From positions 1 to 38,119 of the forward strand of contig CAMBPD010000005.1 of NCBI GenBank assembly GCA_945869405.1: a stretch of DNA of 38,119 nucleotides, in the 5' to 3' direction. This stretch comes from Chryseobacterium gleum. Lineage in GTDB: Bacteria > Bacteroidota > Bacteroidia > Flavobacteriales_D > Sanyastnellaceae. The notes under the pieces are model-generated. The model ran no database searches, was not told where the DNA came from, and worked only from the letters and a program-made list of their open reading frames with translations. Both the position numbers and the translations under genes were made by a program. Below, piece by piece: positions 7,349 to 15,557 of the stretch. Numbering within the stretch: position 1 is the first letter of the stretch; each line of letters begins with the position of its first letter.

Positions 7349-8992
7349 TCAATCCACGTTGTCGTGAAGGAAAGGGTTCTCGCGCAATTCAACCTTACGT
7401 TGTCCGGCTTCGTCCACCGACTCATTTAAGGAATAACGCGAAATATTACTATCTGAACTGTGCATGGCACTTTCAAGTGATATCTTCTTGCGTGCATAGG
7501 CCGGCTCATTTTCAAGCTCACTTAGTCCATTGGGAGTTTTCAATTTGATGGTAAACTCACGAATGCGCATCTCACGCTCTTTGTTGCGCGCAACCAATTC
7601 ATCTCTTTTCGGCCTATCGCTCATCACTACTTCTTCCTTGATTACCAAAGAAACTTCTGTTGCATCATCATCCGATTTTGCTGCAATGTCAGAGATGCTA
7701 CATCCTAATTCATTCATTTGTAGCTCGTCGATGTGATACACCTCTTCACGCATTTTCAGGGCTGAAAGGACAGGCACATCTTCTATGTCTGTAGAAAACT
7801 CGTTGATATTATTCTCCACTTCAAATTCGAACTCGACTGGAGACTCTACAGGCTTCAGGAAGGGTTCGTTTGAAAGTTCTTCGACAATATCTAGGGTAGA
7901 AACTACAACAGGAAGTTCAGCCGTGGGTGTTTCCACCTTAGCAACTACTTCCTTCGCGCCTTCCGCCTCTAGCCACATTTTCTTTGGTTCCTCCACGCGA
8001 TCGCTCCAATGATCAGAACCACCGTTGCCTAAGAAACCTGTTGCGATAACCGTTACACATACCTCCTCACCAAGGGAAACGTCTTGACCATAACCCCAAA
8101 TGACCTCGGCCGACATGCCCGCCTGTTCTTGGATGTAATCTGTGATTTCGCTTATTTCGTCCATCAACAACTCCTCATTACCGTGCGTGATGTTGAGCAA
8201 CACGAAGTTGGCACCGGTGATGTCGCGGTCGTTAAGCAGTGGCGACTCAAGTGCCGACTCAACCGCCTTTCGTGCGCGACCTTCGCCGCTTGCACGACCA
8301 GAACCCATTATGGCCTTGCCGCTGTTTTTCATGACAGTCTTCACGTCGTTCATATCGACGTTCACTGTGCCTATTAGCGTAATAACCTCTGCAATTCCTT
8401 TTGCTGCCGTACAAAGTACTTCGTCGGCATGGCCGAATGCAGCCTTGAGCGTCTGGTTACCGTACAATTCACGGAGCTTATCATTATTGATTTCCAACAG
8501 CGTGTCTACGTTGGCTTTCATTTCAGCCAAACCAAGTTCTGCCTGGCTCTTGCGTTTCTTACCTTCAAACATGAACGGAACCGTTACGATACCTACTGTG
8601 AGGATACCCATGTCGCGAGCCACCTTGGCTATCACTGGAGCGGCTCCTGTGCCTGTGCCTCCTCCCATGCCTGCTGTGATAAAAACCATGTTGGTGTTGT
8701 TCCCTAGCAGTGCTTTGATTTCCTCCAAGCTTTCAATGGCTGCATTGCGACCGACCTCGGGAATAGAACCTGCTCCACGACCCTCCGTTAGTGTATTTCC
8801 CAACTGAATTTTTAGCGGAACAGGACTTTTGTCGAGTGATTGCGCATCGGTATTGCAAACAATAAAATCGACACCTTTGATTCCTTGTTCGTACATGTAA
8901 TTGACAGCGTTGCTGCCACCTCCGCCAACACCAATCACCTTAATGATTGAAGATGTGTTGGCAGGCAAATCGAATTTGAATGAGTTTTCCAT
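7349..8992 (-). CDS. ftsZ: Cell division protein FtsZ
   Basis: Tubulin-like GTPase that forms the division ring. I choose the ATG at 8992 (MENSFKFDLP) rather than the track start at 9028, because Bacteroidota FtsZ proteins begin close to this FDLP segment; this gives 547 residues. Landmarks are KVIGVGGGGSNAVNYM near the N-terminus, the tubulin signature GGGTGTGAAP (about 110-119), and the T7-loop region NVDMNDVKTVMKNSG. The GTPase core is followed by an acidic variable linker of about 200 residues. The tail ends LRENPFLHDNVD, which I believe is the conserved C-terminal peptide in this phylum. The gene is not accompanied by ftsA, ftsQ or mur genes. It is convergent with the TerC-family gene and divergent from DUF4290. 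The ORFs of up to 221 aa read antisense through it are shadows. Confidence 0.96.
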   Translation of the reverse strand: MENSFKFDLPANTSSIIKVIGVGGGGSNAVNYMYEQGIKGVDFIVCNTDAQSLDKSPVPLKIQLGNTLTEGRGAGSIPEVGRNAAIESLEEIKALLGNNTNMVFITAGMGGGTGTGAAPVIAKVARDMGILTVGIVTVPFMFEGKKRKSQAELGLAEMKANVDTLLEINNDKLRELYGNQTLKAAFGHADEVLCTAAKGIAEVITLIGTVNVDMNDVKTVMKNSGKAIMGSGRASGEGRARKAVESALESPLLNDRDITGANFVLLNITHGNEELLMDEISEITDYIQEQAGMSAEVIWGYGQDVSLGEEVCVTVIATGFLGNGGSDHWSDRVEEPKKMWLEAEGAKEVVAKVETPTAELPVVVSTLDIVEELSNEPFLKPVESPVEFEFEVENNINEFSTDIEDVPVLSALKMREEVYHIDELQMNELGCSISDIAAKSDDDATEVSLVIKEEVVMSDRPKRDELVARNKEREMRIREFTIKLKTPNGLSELENEPAYARKKISLESAMHSSDSNISRYSLNESVDEAGQRKVELRENPFLHDNVD

Positions 8993-9216
8993 GTTAGTTG
9001 ATATGGGTTTGGCTCTCGTTATCAGCACGTTTAGGCAACTGCCGAAAACCGTAATTTGATTGGCCTAATAAAGTCCAACATACGAGGCGTTTCCAAACCG
9101 ACTTTTCAAAAAAGTGAACCTCCCGATGTTAGTAACAACCCCCTAAAAAACATCCACACCTCTATCGCTCACGACCTGATTTTTCTTGTTTCGACTCATT
9201 CTTCCTCGCTTTATGC

Positions 9217-9224
9217 TATTTTCG
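9217..9224 (+). promoter_or_regulatory. Possible -7 box of the DUF4290 gene
   Basis: TATTTTCG, 31 bp before the DUF4290 start, fits TAnnTTyG. The 263-bp divergent gap between ftsZ and DUF4290 holds no convincing gene; the 75-aa track ORF (9056-9283) overlaps the DUF4290 start and looks like chance. No -33 TTG is found at a good distance. Confidence 0.25.
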
Positions 9225-9255
9225 TGGTATCCAAATTGGAGTTTCCCTCAAAAAC

Positions 9256-9936
9256 ATGCAAGAGACAATTAACGATAAGCTGAACCTTCAGCCCTATAAC
9301 AGCAACCGCCCTCACCTGGTAATTCACGAATACGGCAGAAACATTCAGCGCATGATAGAACACGCGCTCACGCTTGAAGACCAGGATGAGCGCAACAAAT
9401 GTGTACGCGCGGTCATTAGCGTAATGGGACAGCTGTTCCCACACCTGCGCGACATTGAAGATTACAACCATAAACTTTGGGATCACTTGCACATCATTTC
9501 TGGTTTTCGTCTCAACGTGACAAGCCCATACCCCAAGCCAGACCAAGAGCATCTTCAGAGCAGACCCAACCCGATGCCCTATCCCAACAACCAAATCAAA
9601 TTTGGGCATTATGGGCATTACGTAGAATCCATGATTCGAAAATGTGCAGCTCTGGAGGAGGGTGAAGAAAAAAATGCTTTCGCGCTGACTATTGCGAATG
9701 TCATGAAGTACAATGCAACCAATTGGAACCGCAACATCGTGCACGACGACGTGATACTCAAAGACCTCGATATGCTTTCTAACGGAAGAATTGGCCTTGG
9801 CAACGTAACCCAACTACAGGCCGTAAAACCACTCACAGCGGGCGGGTTTAAGGAATATGAAACCGAAAGATTCGGGAGAAACAACAAACACAAGTTCAAT
9901 AAGAACAATAAAAAGAAAAAATTCCGTCCGAGATAG
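9256..9936 (+). CDS. DUF4290 domain-containing protein
   Basis: A 226-residue soluble protein of the DUF4290 family. Recognisable segments are PHLVIHEYGRNIQRMIEHAL, EDQDERNKCVRAVISVMGQLFPHL and YNHKLWDHLHIISGF in the N-terminal half. The C-terminus is a basic, asparagine-rich tail (KHKFNKNNKKKKFRPR), which could bind nucleic acid or be disordered. No catalytic motif is known to me and the function is unknown. The family is, as far as I know, restricted to Bacteroidota. It is followed 85 bp later by hemA on the same strand without a clear terminator, so partial cotranscription is possible. No signal peptide or membrane segment is seen. Confidence 0.85.
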   Translation: MQETINDKLNLQPYNSNRPHLVIHEYGRNIQRMIEHALTLEDQDERNKCVRAVISVMGQLFPHLRDIEDYNHKLWDHLHIISGFRLNVTSPYPKPDQEHLQSRPNPMPYPNNQIKFGHYGHYVESMIRKCAALEEGEEKNAFALTIANVMKYNATNWNRNIVHDDVILKDLDMLSNGRIGLGNVTQLQAVKPLTAGGFKEYETERFGRNNKHKFNKNNKKKKFRPR

Positions 9937-10021
9937 TTGACAATTCTCATTTTAAGCATTGACTTTCTCGTGACAATCCCCGTGCCCTGTTGGGAAACCT
10001 TTGCAACCAAAGAATCACGAC

Positions 10022-11257
10022 GTGAACGATCTGCGAGTTGTAGCACTTACACACAAAAACTTTCCCTTAGAAACGATTGGCCGTTTTCATTTGGCCGATG
10101 ATGTAAGGCTGCAAAAACTAACGCAACTAAAAGAACGTTGCGGAATGTCGGAGGTAATGTATCTCTCTACCTGCAACAGAGTCGAATTCATCTTTGCACT
10201 TCCCCATTATGTGTGCCCCGGGGTTACCGCTCAAATGCTAAAGTCAATCGACCTTGGTTTGTCTGACGATGAAATCAAACTCATCGCCTCAGGGGCAGAT
10301 CGCCACAATGGCATTGAAGCAGCAGAACACCTACTCAACGTAGCATCTAGCTTAGACTCCGCCGTAATTGGCGAAAGAGAAATCATAACACAGCTCCGCA
10401 AAGCTTACGAGGAAAGTACAGAAATGGGCCTAACCGGAGACGACCTTCGGCTCATCATTCGGCAGTGCATTCAAACCGCTAAAGAAGTCTTCACGCAAAC
10501 CGACCTTGCCAAGAAACCTGTAAGCGTCGTATCCTTGGCTTGGGAGCAATTTCGACTCCAACAGTTGCCAAAAAATGCCCGCATAATGCTCATCGGTGCA
10601 GGTCAAATCATTCGCAACTTTTCAAAGTTTCTTCACGAGAATGGATACACCCGACTGACCTTCGTCAATCGTACCTTCTCTAATGCGCAAGCACTGGCCG
10701 ATTCATTTGGTGGTAACGCAATTGCCCTAGACGAATTGAGCGCCTATACCGAGGGCTTCGATGCCCTCATAACCTGCACGGGTGCTGCTGATGTCATCCT
10801 AGACCTCGCACTGTATAATCAAATTCTTCAAGGGGAAAAAGACTTAAAAATCATTATTGATTTAGCACTCCCAGCTGATGTGGCTCCGACAGTATCGCTC
10901 TCCGATTCGGTGCGGTATTTCGGAATGGAGCAAATCAAAAAATGGGCAAACGAAAACATCGAGTTTCGAGAACAATCCATCTCCGATTGCAAGCCAATCA
11001 TCCAAAATGGCCTGCGTGAATTCGATAAAGTGCACAAAGAAAGACAGATAGAAAAAGCAATGGTTTCGATTCCTGAAACCATCAAAGAAATTCGCAACAC
11101 TGCGCTGGGCTCTGTGTTTGCGAAAGACCTCGAAACACTCGATGACCATTCGCGCGCAGTGCTCGAAAAAATCGTCTCGTACATCGAAAAGAAGTACATT
11201 TCTATTCCAATGAAAATGGCTAAAGACGTACTACTCGACGAGGTGAAAAAGAACTGA
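10022..11257 (+). CDS. hemA: Glutamyl-tRNA reductase
   Basis: Reduces glutamyl-tRNA(Glu) to glutamate-1-semialdehyde with NADPH, the first committed step of C5 heme synthesis. I place the start at GTG 10022 (MNDLRVVALTHKNFPLE), which fits the usual N-terminus. The track start at 10001 is a TTG that adds seven residues. Counted from GTG, the catalytic cysteine is C51 in YLSTCNRVEF. The helix GIEAAEHLLNVASSLDSAVIGE (about 97-118) is the family signature, and the NADPH-binding segment is IMLIGAGQIIRNF near 188-200. A C-terminal dimerisation helix region follows. The length of 411 residues is normal. It is the first gene of hemA-hemC-hemD, with 32 bp to hemC. No convincing promoter was found just upstream. 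Confidence 0.95.
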   Translation: MNDLRVVALTHKNFPLETIGRFHLADDVRLQKLTQLKERCGMSEVMYLSTCNRVEFIFALPHYVCPGVTAQMLKSIDLGLSDDEIKLIASGADRHNGIEAAEHLLNVASSLDSAVIGEREIITQLRKAYEESTEMGLTGDDLRLIIRQCIQTAKEVFTQTDLAKKPVSVVSLAWEQFRLQQLPKNARIMLIGAGQIIRNFSKFLHENGYTRLTFVNRTFSNAQALADSFGGNAIALDELSAYTEGFDALITCTGAADVILDLALYNQILQGEKDLKIIIDLALPADVAPTVSLSDSVRYFGMEQIKKWANENIEFREQSISDCKPIIQNGLREFDKVHKERQIEKAMVSIPETIKEIRNTALGSVFAKDLETLDDHSRAVLEKIVSYIEKKYISIPMKMAKDVLLDEVKKN

Positions 11258-11289
11258 CCAGCACATTACCTTCGCCCAAAGATTTTCTT

Positions 11290-12186
11290 TTGAAAAAACC
11301 GATTATTATTGGATCTCGAGGTAGCGACCTTGCTCTTTGGCAAGCGCACTTCGTACAACGACAGCTAAACATTTTAGGTATCGAGTCAATTATCGAAATC
11401 ATCAAAACCAAGGGAGACGCGATCCAACATTTGAGTTTCGACAAAATTGAAGGCAAAGGATTCTTTACCAAAGAAATCGAAGAAGCCTTGCTCGCAGGAT
11501 CAATCGACCTCGCAGTTCACTCGCACAAAGACCTAGAAACACAATCACCGGAAGGCTTAATCATTGCTGCAGTGAGCGAACGAGCCGACCCCCGTGAATT
11601 GCTTCTCATTCATCCGGATGCTTTTGACGCCGCCGCCACATGGTGTCTGAAACCCGAAGCCCGTGTGGGTACATCGAGCGCTCGAAGAAAAGCCCAATTG
11701 CTAAATACACGCCCCGACACAACACCGGTAGACATCCGCGGCAACGTGCCAACACGCGTTCAAAAGCTACGAAACGGTGAGTTCGACGCTATACTTCTGG
11801 CCAAGGCAGGGGTCGACCGTCTGGCACTGGATCTCACTGGACTTCACTCGCTTACTCTAGAGATAGACCAACTAGTGCCCGCCCCAGCGCAAGGAGTGCT
11901 TGCATTACAAACCCGAAGCGATGATGAACAACTCATCGCGATACTAACCAAACTAAACGCTAGCGAAGTCCAACGCTGTATTGCCATCGAGCGAAGAGTG
12001 CTCAACAAAATGCAAGGTGGTTGTCAATTACCGCTTGGCGTTCACGCTACGTATCGAAACAACTCCTTTCATGCAACTGTTGCCTACGCGCCCTCTTGGA
12101 ACGGCAAGGTTGTGCAGTTTGAAATGGTCGAAGCAGATGGGTTACTGCTCACCGACAACATCCTTCAGCGCATTCAAAAAAAGTGA
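11290..12186 (+). CDS. hemC: Hydroxymethylbilane synthase (porphobilinogen deaminase)
   Basis: Condenses four porphobilinogen molecules to hydroxymethylbilane. The 298-residue protein starts with TTG at 11290 (MKKPIIIGSRGSDLALWQ); no in-frame ATG lies close enough, and the alignment of the N-terminus with the family supports TTG. Conserved features are the catalytic aspartate D81 in AVHSHKDLET, the substrate-carboxylate-binding arginines in VGTSSARRKAQL and DIRGNVPTRV, VPAPAQG (about 196-202), and the dipyrromethane-attachment cysteine C245 in QGGCQLPLG. Its stop codon overlaps the hemD start by 4 bp (GTGA), so the two are translationally coupled. Confidence 0.96.
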   Translation: MKKPIIIGSRGSDLALWQAHFVQRQLNILGIESIIEIIKTKGDAIQHLSFDKIEGKGFFTKEIEEALLAGSIDLAVHSHKDLETQSPEGLIIAAVSERADPRELLLIHPDAFDAAATWCLKPEARVGTSSARRKAQLLNTRPDTTPVDIRGNVPTRVQKLRNGEFDAILLAKAGVDRLALDLTGLHSLTLEIDQLVPAPAQGVLALQTRSDDEQLIAILTKLNASEVQRCIAIERRVLNKMQGGCQLPLGVHATYRNNSFHATVAYAPSWNGKVVQFEMVEADGLLLTDNILQRIQKK

Positions 12187-12848
12187 TCAAGAGAGTTTTC
12201 ATATCGCGCAGTGCCGAAGATTGTAACGCGTTAAGCGACTTGCTTCGACATGAGCAAATTGAACTACTAGCCATGTCACTCATAGAAACAACGGCTCTAC
12301 CCTTCGACGCTCATGTACCCAAAACAGACTGGATATTCTTCTCATCATCCAATGCTGTGCGGTATTTCTTCGAAGTAAAACCTAGCCTTTTTGGACAAAA
12401 ACTTGGCGCCATCGGACGTGCAACCGCAAATACTGCATGGGCATACCACCCCATAGATTTCGAAGGTGATGCGTCCGATATCGCTGACTCCGCCTCCCGT
12501 TTTGCCGAAGTGTTAGGAAGCCAGACAGTGCTATTCCCTATGGCATCGACAAGCCTTCAACACGTGCAATCGGCCATTGCGGCACATCAAGTCATAAACC
12601 TACCCGTCTACCAAACACAAGAAAAAGAGGTTGTAGTTCCAACGTGCAGCGCATACGTCTTTTCGAGCCCAAGCAATGTGCGAGCATTTTTCAAAAGCAA
12701 CTCGTACGTGAGTGGTATGCAATGCATCGCCTATGGAAACGCCACACAAGCCGAACTCGAGACGCATGGAGTGGATTCTGTGAAAACACCGAAATCGCTC
12801 GACACTAATTCCATTGCTCGCACAATAATTCAAGTTCTGCGAGGTTAG
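12183..12848 (+). CDS. hemD: Uroporphyrinogen-III synthase
   Basis: Closes hydroxymethylbilane to uroporphyrinogen III with inversion of ring D. The 221-residue protein starts at GTG 12183, overlapping the hemC stop. HemD is poorly conserved, but the two-domain pattern is visible: an N-terminal KRVFISRS, then WIFFSSSNAVRYFF near 50, and the second-domain counterpart AYVFSSPSNVRAFF near 160, followed by IAYGNATQAELE. Position after hemC makes the assignment firm. The later heme genes (hemE, hemB, hemL and others) are not in the window. Confidence 0.9.
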   Translation: MIKRVFISRSAEDCNALSDLLRHEQIELLAMSLIETTALPFDAHVPKTDWIFFSSSNAVRYFFEVKPSLFGQKLGAIGRATANTAWAYHPIDFEGDASDIADSASRFAEVLGSQTVLFPMASTSLQHVQSAIAAHQVINLPVYQTQEKEVVVPTCSAYVFSSPSNVRAFFKSNSYVSGMQCIAYGNATQAELETHGVDSVKTPKSLDTNSIARTIIQVLRG

Positions 12849-12861
12849 GGCTCGGCCATCT

Positions 12862-12869
12862 TATTTTTG
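12862..12869 (+). promoter_or_regulatory. Possible -7 box of the PorV/PorQ-family gene
   Basis: TATTTTTG matches TAnnTTTG exactly and ends only 5 bp before the ATG at 12875. If used, transcription would begin at or next to the start codon and give a leaderless mRNA. No good -33 TTG is seen. The gene could also be read from the hem operon 26 bp upstream. Confidence 0.35.
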
Positions 12870-12874
12870 GGCCA

Positions 12875-14050
12875 ATGAATGCCATGCGTCTTCTTACCGG
12901 ATACCTACAACTTCTTATAACAATCTCCCTTGGTGTTTTGGTGCATTTCAATGTGCAAGCGCAAACTACCACGAGCGATATTACCCCTAAATACTCCAAC
13001 GAATTTCTCAATATTGGCGTTGGTGCCCGAGCACTGGGAATGTCTATGGCTCAGGTGGCAACCGTAAATGACGTTACCTCGGGGTATTGGAATCCGGCCG
13101 GTATTAATCACTTGGGCTCCAAACTGCAAGTCGCTGCAATGCACTCAGAATATTTTGCCGGTATCGCTAAATTCGACTACGCATCACTGGGCAAAGCCAT
13201 CGACTCATCAAGTGCCGCTGCATTCTCCATTATTCGATTTGGTGTAGACGATATTCCAAATACCACAGAGCTCATAGATGCCGGAGGCAACGTAGACTAT
13301 GACCGAATCACCAAGTTTTCTGCCGTTGATTACGCCTTCATCTTTTCCTATGGTAGGAACGGATGGCCAGGCAAAAACGCTACCTCCAGAACACAACAAA
13401 CCATCATTGACCCGACAAAGCGCGGGGATGCATTTTGCTGGGGGATAAACGCAAAAGTGATCTACCGTCACATCGGTGATTTTGCAAGCGCATGGGGGTT
13501 TGGCATCGACGCCGGCGCACAATACCAGCGAAACCATTGGCACTTCGGAGCAGTCGCCAAAGACATCACCTCTACGTTTAACGCATGGACGTATTCCCTC
13601 AGTGATCGAACAAAAGAAGTATTTCAGAGTACCGGAAATGAAATTCCACAAAATGGTCTAGAGGTCACATTGCCCCGGCTCATCTTGGGCGCAGGCCGCA
13701 GTTTCGACTTTAAAAAAATCACATTACTCGCAGAAGCCAACGCAACACTCACCACCGATGGTAAACGTAATGTACTCATCAGCGCCAACCCCATCAGTAT
13801 CGACCCCAACCTCGGACTAGAGGCTATTTACAACAAGATAATCTTTGTTCGTGCAGGCATCGGAAATATTCAACGCGTGAGCGATTTCGATCAAACGACC
13901 TATCTCACCGTACAACCAAATTTGGGGTTGGGACTAAAAATTAAGAATCTACAAATCGACTACGCCCTCTCCGACATTGGAAACGTAAGCGATGTTTTAT
14001 ACAGCAATGTTTTTTCGCTGCGTGTTGATCTTGTTGCTAAAAAGAAATGA
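12875..14050 (+). CDS. PorV/PorQ family outer membrane beta-barrel protein
   Basis: A 391-residue protein with an N-terminal signal peptide, probably cleaved after NVQAQ (about residue 30). The mature N-terminus carries the family signature FLNIGVGARALGMSMAQVA, followed by SGYWNPAGIN. This is shared by PorV, PorQ and related FadL-like barrels of Bacteroidota. The rest alternates short polar and hydrophobic stretches like a beta-barrel. In T9SS, PorV shuttles sorted cargo from the translocon and PorQ belongs to the attachment complex. This paralogue could be a PorV2-type protein or an unrelated transport barrel, and the sequence alone does not decide. It follows hemD by 26 bp. Its stop is 1 bp from the stop of the convergent heme A synthase gene. 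Confidence 0.8.
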   Translation: MNAMRLLTGYLQLLITISLGVLVHFNVQAQTTTSDITPKYSNEFLNIGVGARALGMSMAQVATVNDVTSGYWNPAGINHLGSKLQVAAMHSEYFAGIAKFDYASLGKAIDSSSAAAFSIIRFGVDDIPNTTELIDAGGNVDYDRITKFSAVDYAFIFSYGRNGWPGKNATSRTQQTIIDPTKRGDAFCWGINAKVIYRHIGDFASAWGFGIDAGAQYQRNHWHFGAVAKDITSTFNAWTYSLSDRTKEVFQSTGNEIPQNGLEVTLPRLILGAGRSFDFKKITLLAEANATLTTDGKRNVLISANPISIDPNLGLEAIYNKIIFVRAGIGNIQRVSDFDQTTYLTVQPNLGLGLKIKNLQIDYALSDIGNVSDVLYSNVFSLRVDLVAKKK

Positions 14051-14051
14051 T

Positions 14052-15074
14052 TCAAGCGCGTTTGAACTGAACGCGTAACGCCGCATAAAAAACAAGGGCA
14101 AAGCACAAAACTCCCATCAATAAATGCAGAGGCTGCATGGGTGCGGGCATGTCGAGATAAGACAACACAATGCCAATCAACACTTCAAACAACAACACCA
14201 GCATAGCCCAATTGAATTGGACCAAGCGCAATGTTGCTTTCGAGTGAAAGTAAATCCACGCGGATAATCCTAGGATAAGAATGGAGAAACTGCGATGCAC
14301 CATAAAAACAGCAGGTAGCATTTCTATCCATGCAGAACGATCCACACCGGCCTTGGCCACAACATCTACCTGCTCGCGAACCTGCGTACCCAACAGAATC
14401 TGAACAAAAACTAGCATTCCCAACAACCACAACAACCTGCGAAAAGCAGTTGTTGTGTGTATTTCTTCATCTTCCGAACTAAGCCGGAAAACAATTATGG
14501 AAAGTATCGCGACCAGGGCAATACTGCCAACCATGTGATACGTTATCGAGTTCTCGATCAAGTTTCCATCCACAACTAATTTCCCCAACCATGCCTCAAA
14601 ACCTACCATGATATCAGTTAGGAAAGCGAGTAGAAAAATGGTCCACTCTTTTTCCCGAATCAATAGAATGAGACTAAAAACTGAAAGTAAAAAAATCGGG
14701 ATTCCATAAACTACCGTAGCCAAGCGGTTGATGTATTCGACCCACGTATGCAGTACGTTAAAAATCGCGTAATTGTGCTTGGGGTATTTGTGCCATGCCG
14801 TGCGGTCAAAAGATGCTTGCGCAGTGAACTCTTCATTGGCAACCCATAATGAATCATTGCGCACTATCATCTGGCCCCTTTCGTAAAATCTTCCCGGCTG
14901 AAACTCCAACTCCTGCTCGGTAGTTGGAGGAACGTAATACCCAAAGCATTTTGGCCAATCTGGGCAACCCATGCCACTACCCGTCATCCGCACTACACTG
15001 CCAGCGATAATCACTACAAACGTCAGCACAAGAGAAACCTGTGCAAGTAACCGAACAATGCTGCGCACGCTCAT
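14052..15074 (-). CDS. Heme A synthase (COX15/CtaA family)
   Basis: A 340-residue inner-membrane protein with about eight helices. It oxidises heme O to heme A for cytochrome c oxidase. The N-terminal signature is VVRMTGSGMGCPDWPKCFG (about 28-45) with its cysteine pair. The histidine motifs that ligate heme are HTWVEYINRL, HMVGSIALV, VHRSFSILIL and the C-terminal HLLMGVLCF. A periplasmic insert of about 70 residues separates the signature from the first His motif. The gene starts 3 bp after the HMA lipoprotein gene, so they form a two-gene operon. Heme supply genes hemACD lie just beyond on the opposite strand. It may be named ctaA or cox15; I leave the symbol empty because naming is inconsistent in this phylum. 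Confidence 0.92.
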   Translation of the reverse strand: MSVRSIVRLLAQVSLVLTFVVIIAGSVVRMTGSGMGCPDWPKCFGYYVPPTTEQELEFQPGRFYERGQMIVRNDSLWVANEEFTAQASFDRTAWHKYPKHNYAIFNVLHTWVEYINRLATVVYGIPIFLLSVFSLILLIREKEWTIFLLAFLTDIMVGFEAWLGKLVVDGNLIENSITYHMVGSIALVAILSIIVFRLSSEDEEIHTTTAFRRLLWLLGMLVFVQILLGTQVREQVDVVAKAGVDRSAWIEMLPAVFMVHRSFSILILGLSAWIYFHSKATLRLVQFNWAMLVLLFEVLIGIVLSYLDMPAPMQPLHLLMGVLCFALVFYAALRVQFKRA

Positions 15075-15077
15075 GGT

Positions 15078-15491
15078 TTAAACCGCTGCTCCGTTAGTCA
15101 CCGACTTATTCTGCAAACCGTGGTAATGCAGAATTTCAACCGTGGAAACTCGATACTTCCCATCCGCAATTTTTTGAACGCACTCAATAAGCGCATTCTC
15201 ATTGGTGAAGGTTGTGTCGTACTCTACCTTAATCGTGTTTTCCGCACTATTCTCTACAAACTCTAAATCCGTATTGATGACGCCGGGAAGAGCTCTTAAA
15301 TCTTGCTGGATTTTACCCCCGCAACCTTCGGCACACATCATTCCTTGTATCGACATTTTCGCCACGGTTTTGATAACCTCCGAATCAAGATCACGATGCG
15401 TTACCACAGTTTCAGACTTTGCCGGTGCCGTTGAACCACCGCAGGAAATCAACACACCACTCAAAACAACGATGAAGAGAATTTTATACAT
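15078..15491 (-). CDS. Lipoprotein with heavy-metal-associated (HMA) domain
   Basis: A 137-residue protein with a lipoprotein signal (SGVLISCGG; lipobox Cys17), so it is membrane-anchored and faces the periplasm. An HMA-like fold follows: MSIQGMMCAEGCGGKIQQDL, then ALPGVINTDLEF and a C-terminal beta segment. The metal motif is MCAEGC, giving CxxxC (C53, C57) instead of the usual CxxC; I recall this spacing from other Bacteroidota HMA lipoproteins. The likely ligand is Cu(I), but other soft metals are possible. It is 3 bp upstream of heme A synthase, so a role in copper delivery during cytochrome oxidase assembly is a fair hypothesis. A histidine-containing tail (ILHYHG) may add metal ligands. 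Confidence 0.82.
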   Translation of the reverse strand: MYKILFIVVLSGVLISCGGSTAPAKSETVVTHRDLDSEVIKTVAKMSIQGMMCAEGCGGKIQQDLRALPGVINTDLEFVENSAENTIKVEYDTTFTNENALIECVQKIADGKYRVSTVEILHYHGLQNKSVTNGAAV

Positions 15492-15509
15492 GTTTGGAAA
15501 TTTTCATTG

Positions 15510-15517
15510 CAAATGTA
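15510..15517 (-). promoter_or_regulatory. -7 box of the HMA lipoprotein / heme A synthase operon
   Basis: Read on the minus strand this is TACATTTG, an exact match to TAnnTTTG, 18 bp before the lipoprotein start. It lies back to back with the candidate promoter of the divergent EamA gene. A -33 TTG at consensus spacing is not evident. Confidence 0.45.
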
Positions 15518-15518
15518 G

Positions 15519-15551
15519 TTGTCTCAAATCCTCCACACATTGGTAACTTCG
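15519..15551 (+). promoter_or_regulatory. Candidate promoter of the EamA transporter gene
   Basis: TTG (15519-15521), 22 bp spacer, TAACTTCG (15544-15551). The box ends 6 bp before the ATG at 15558, so the transcript would be nearly leaderless. The TTG that the ORF track uses as a start codon is better explained as the -33 element. Confidence 0.4.
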
Positions 15552-15557
15552 CGGCGC

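Noticed and set aside
8142-8807. 221-aa ORF antisense to ftsZ
   Set aside because: It lies wholly inside the strongly conserved ftsZ gene and its serine/proline/alanine-rich product has no recognisable motif; a frame shadow.
9056-9283. 75-aa ORF in the ftsZ-DUF4290 gap
   Set aside because: It overlaps the DUF4290 start in another frame, has low-complexity composition, and covers the region where promoters are needed.
9211-9813. 200-aa minus-strand ORF across DUF4290
   Set aside because: Antisense to a recognised family in its full length; no motif of its own.
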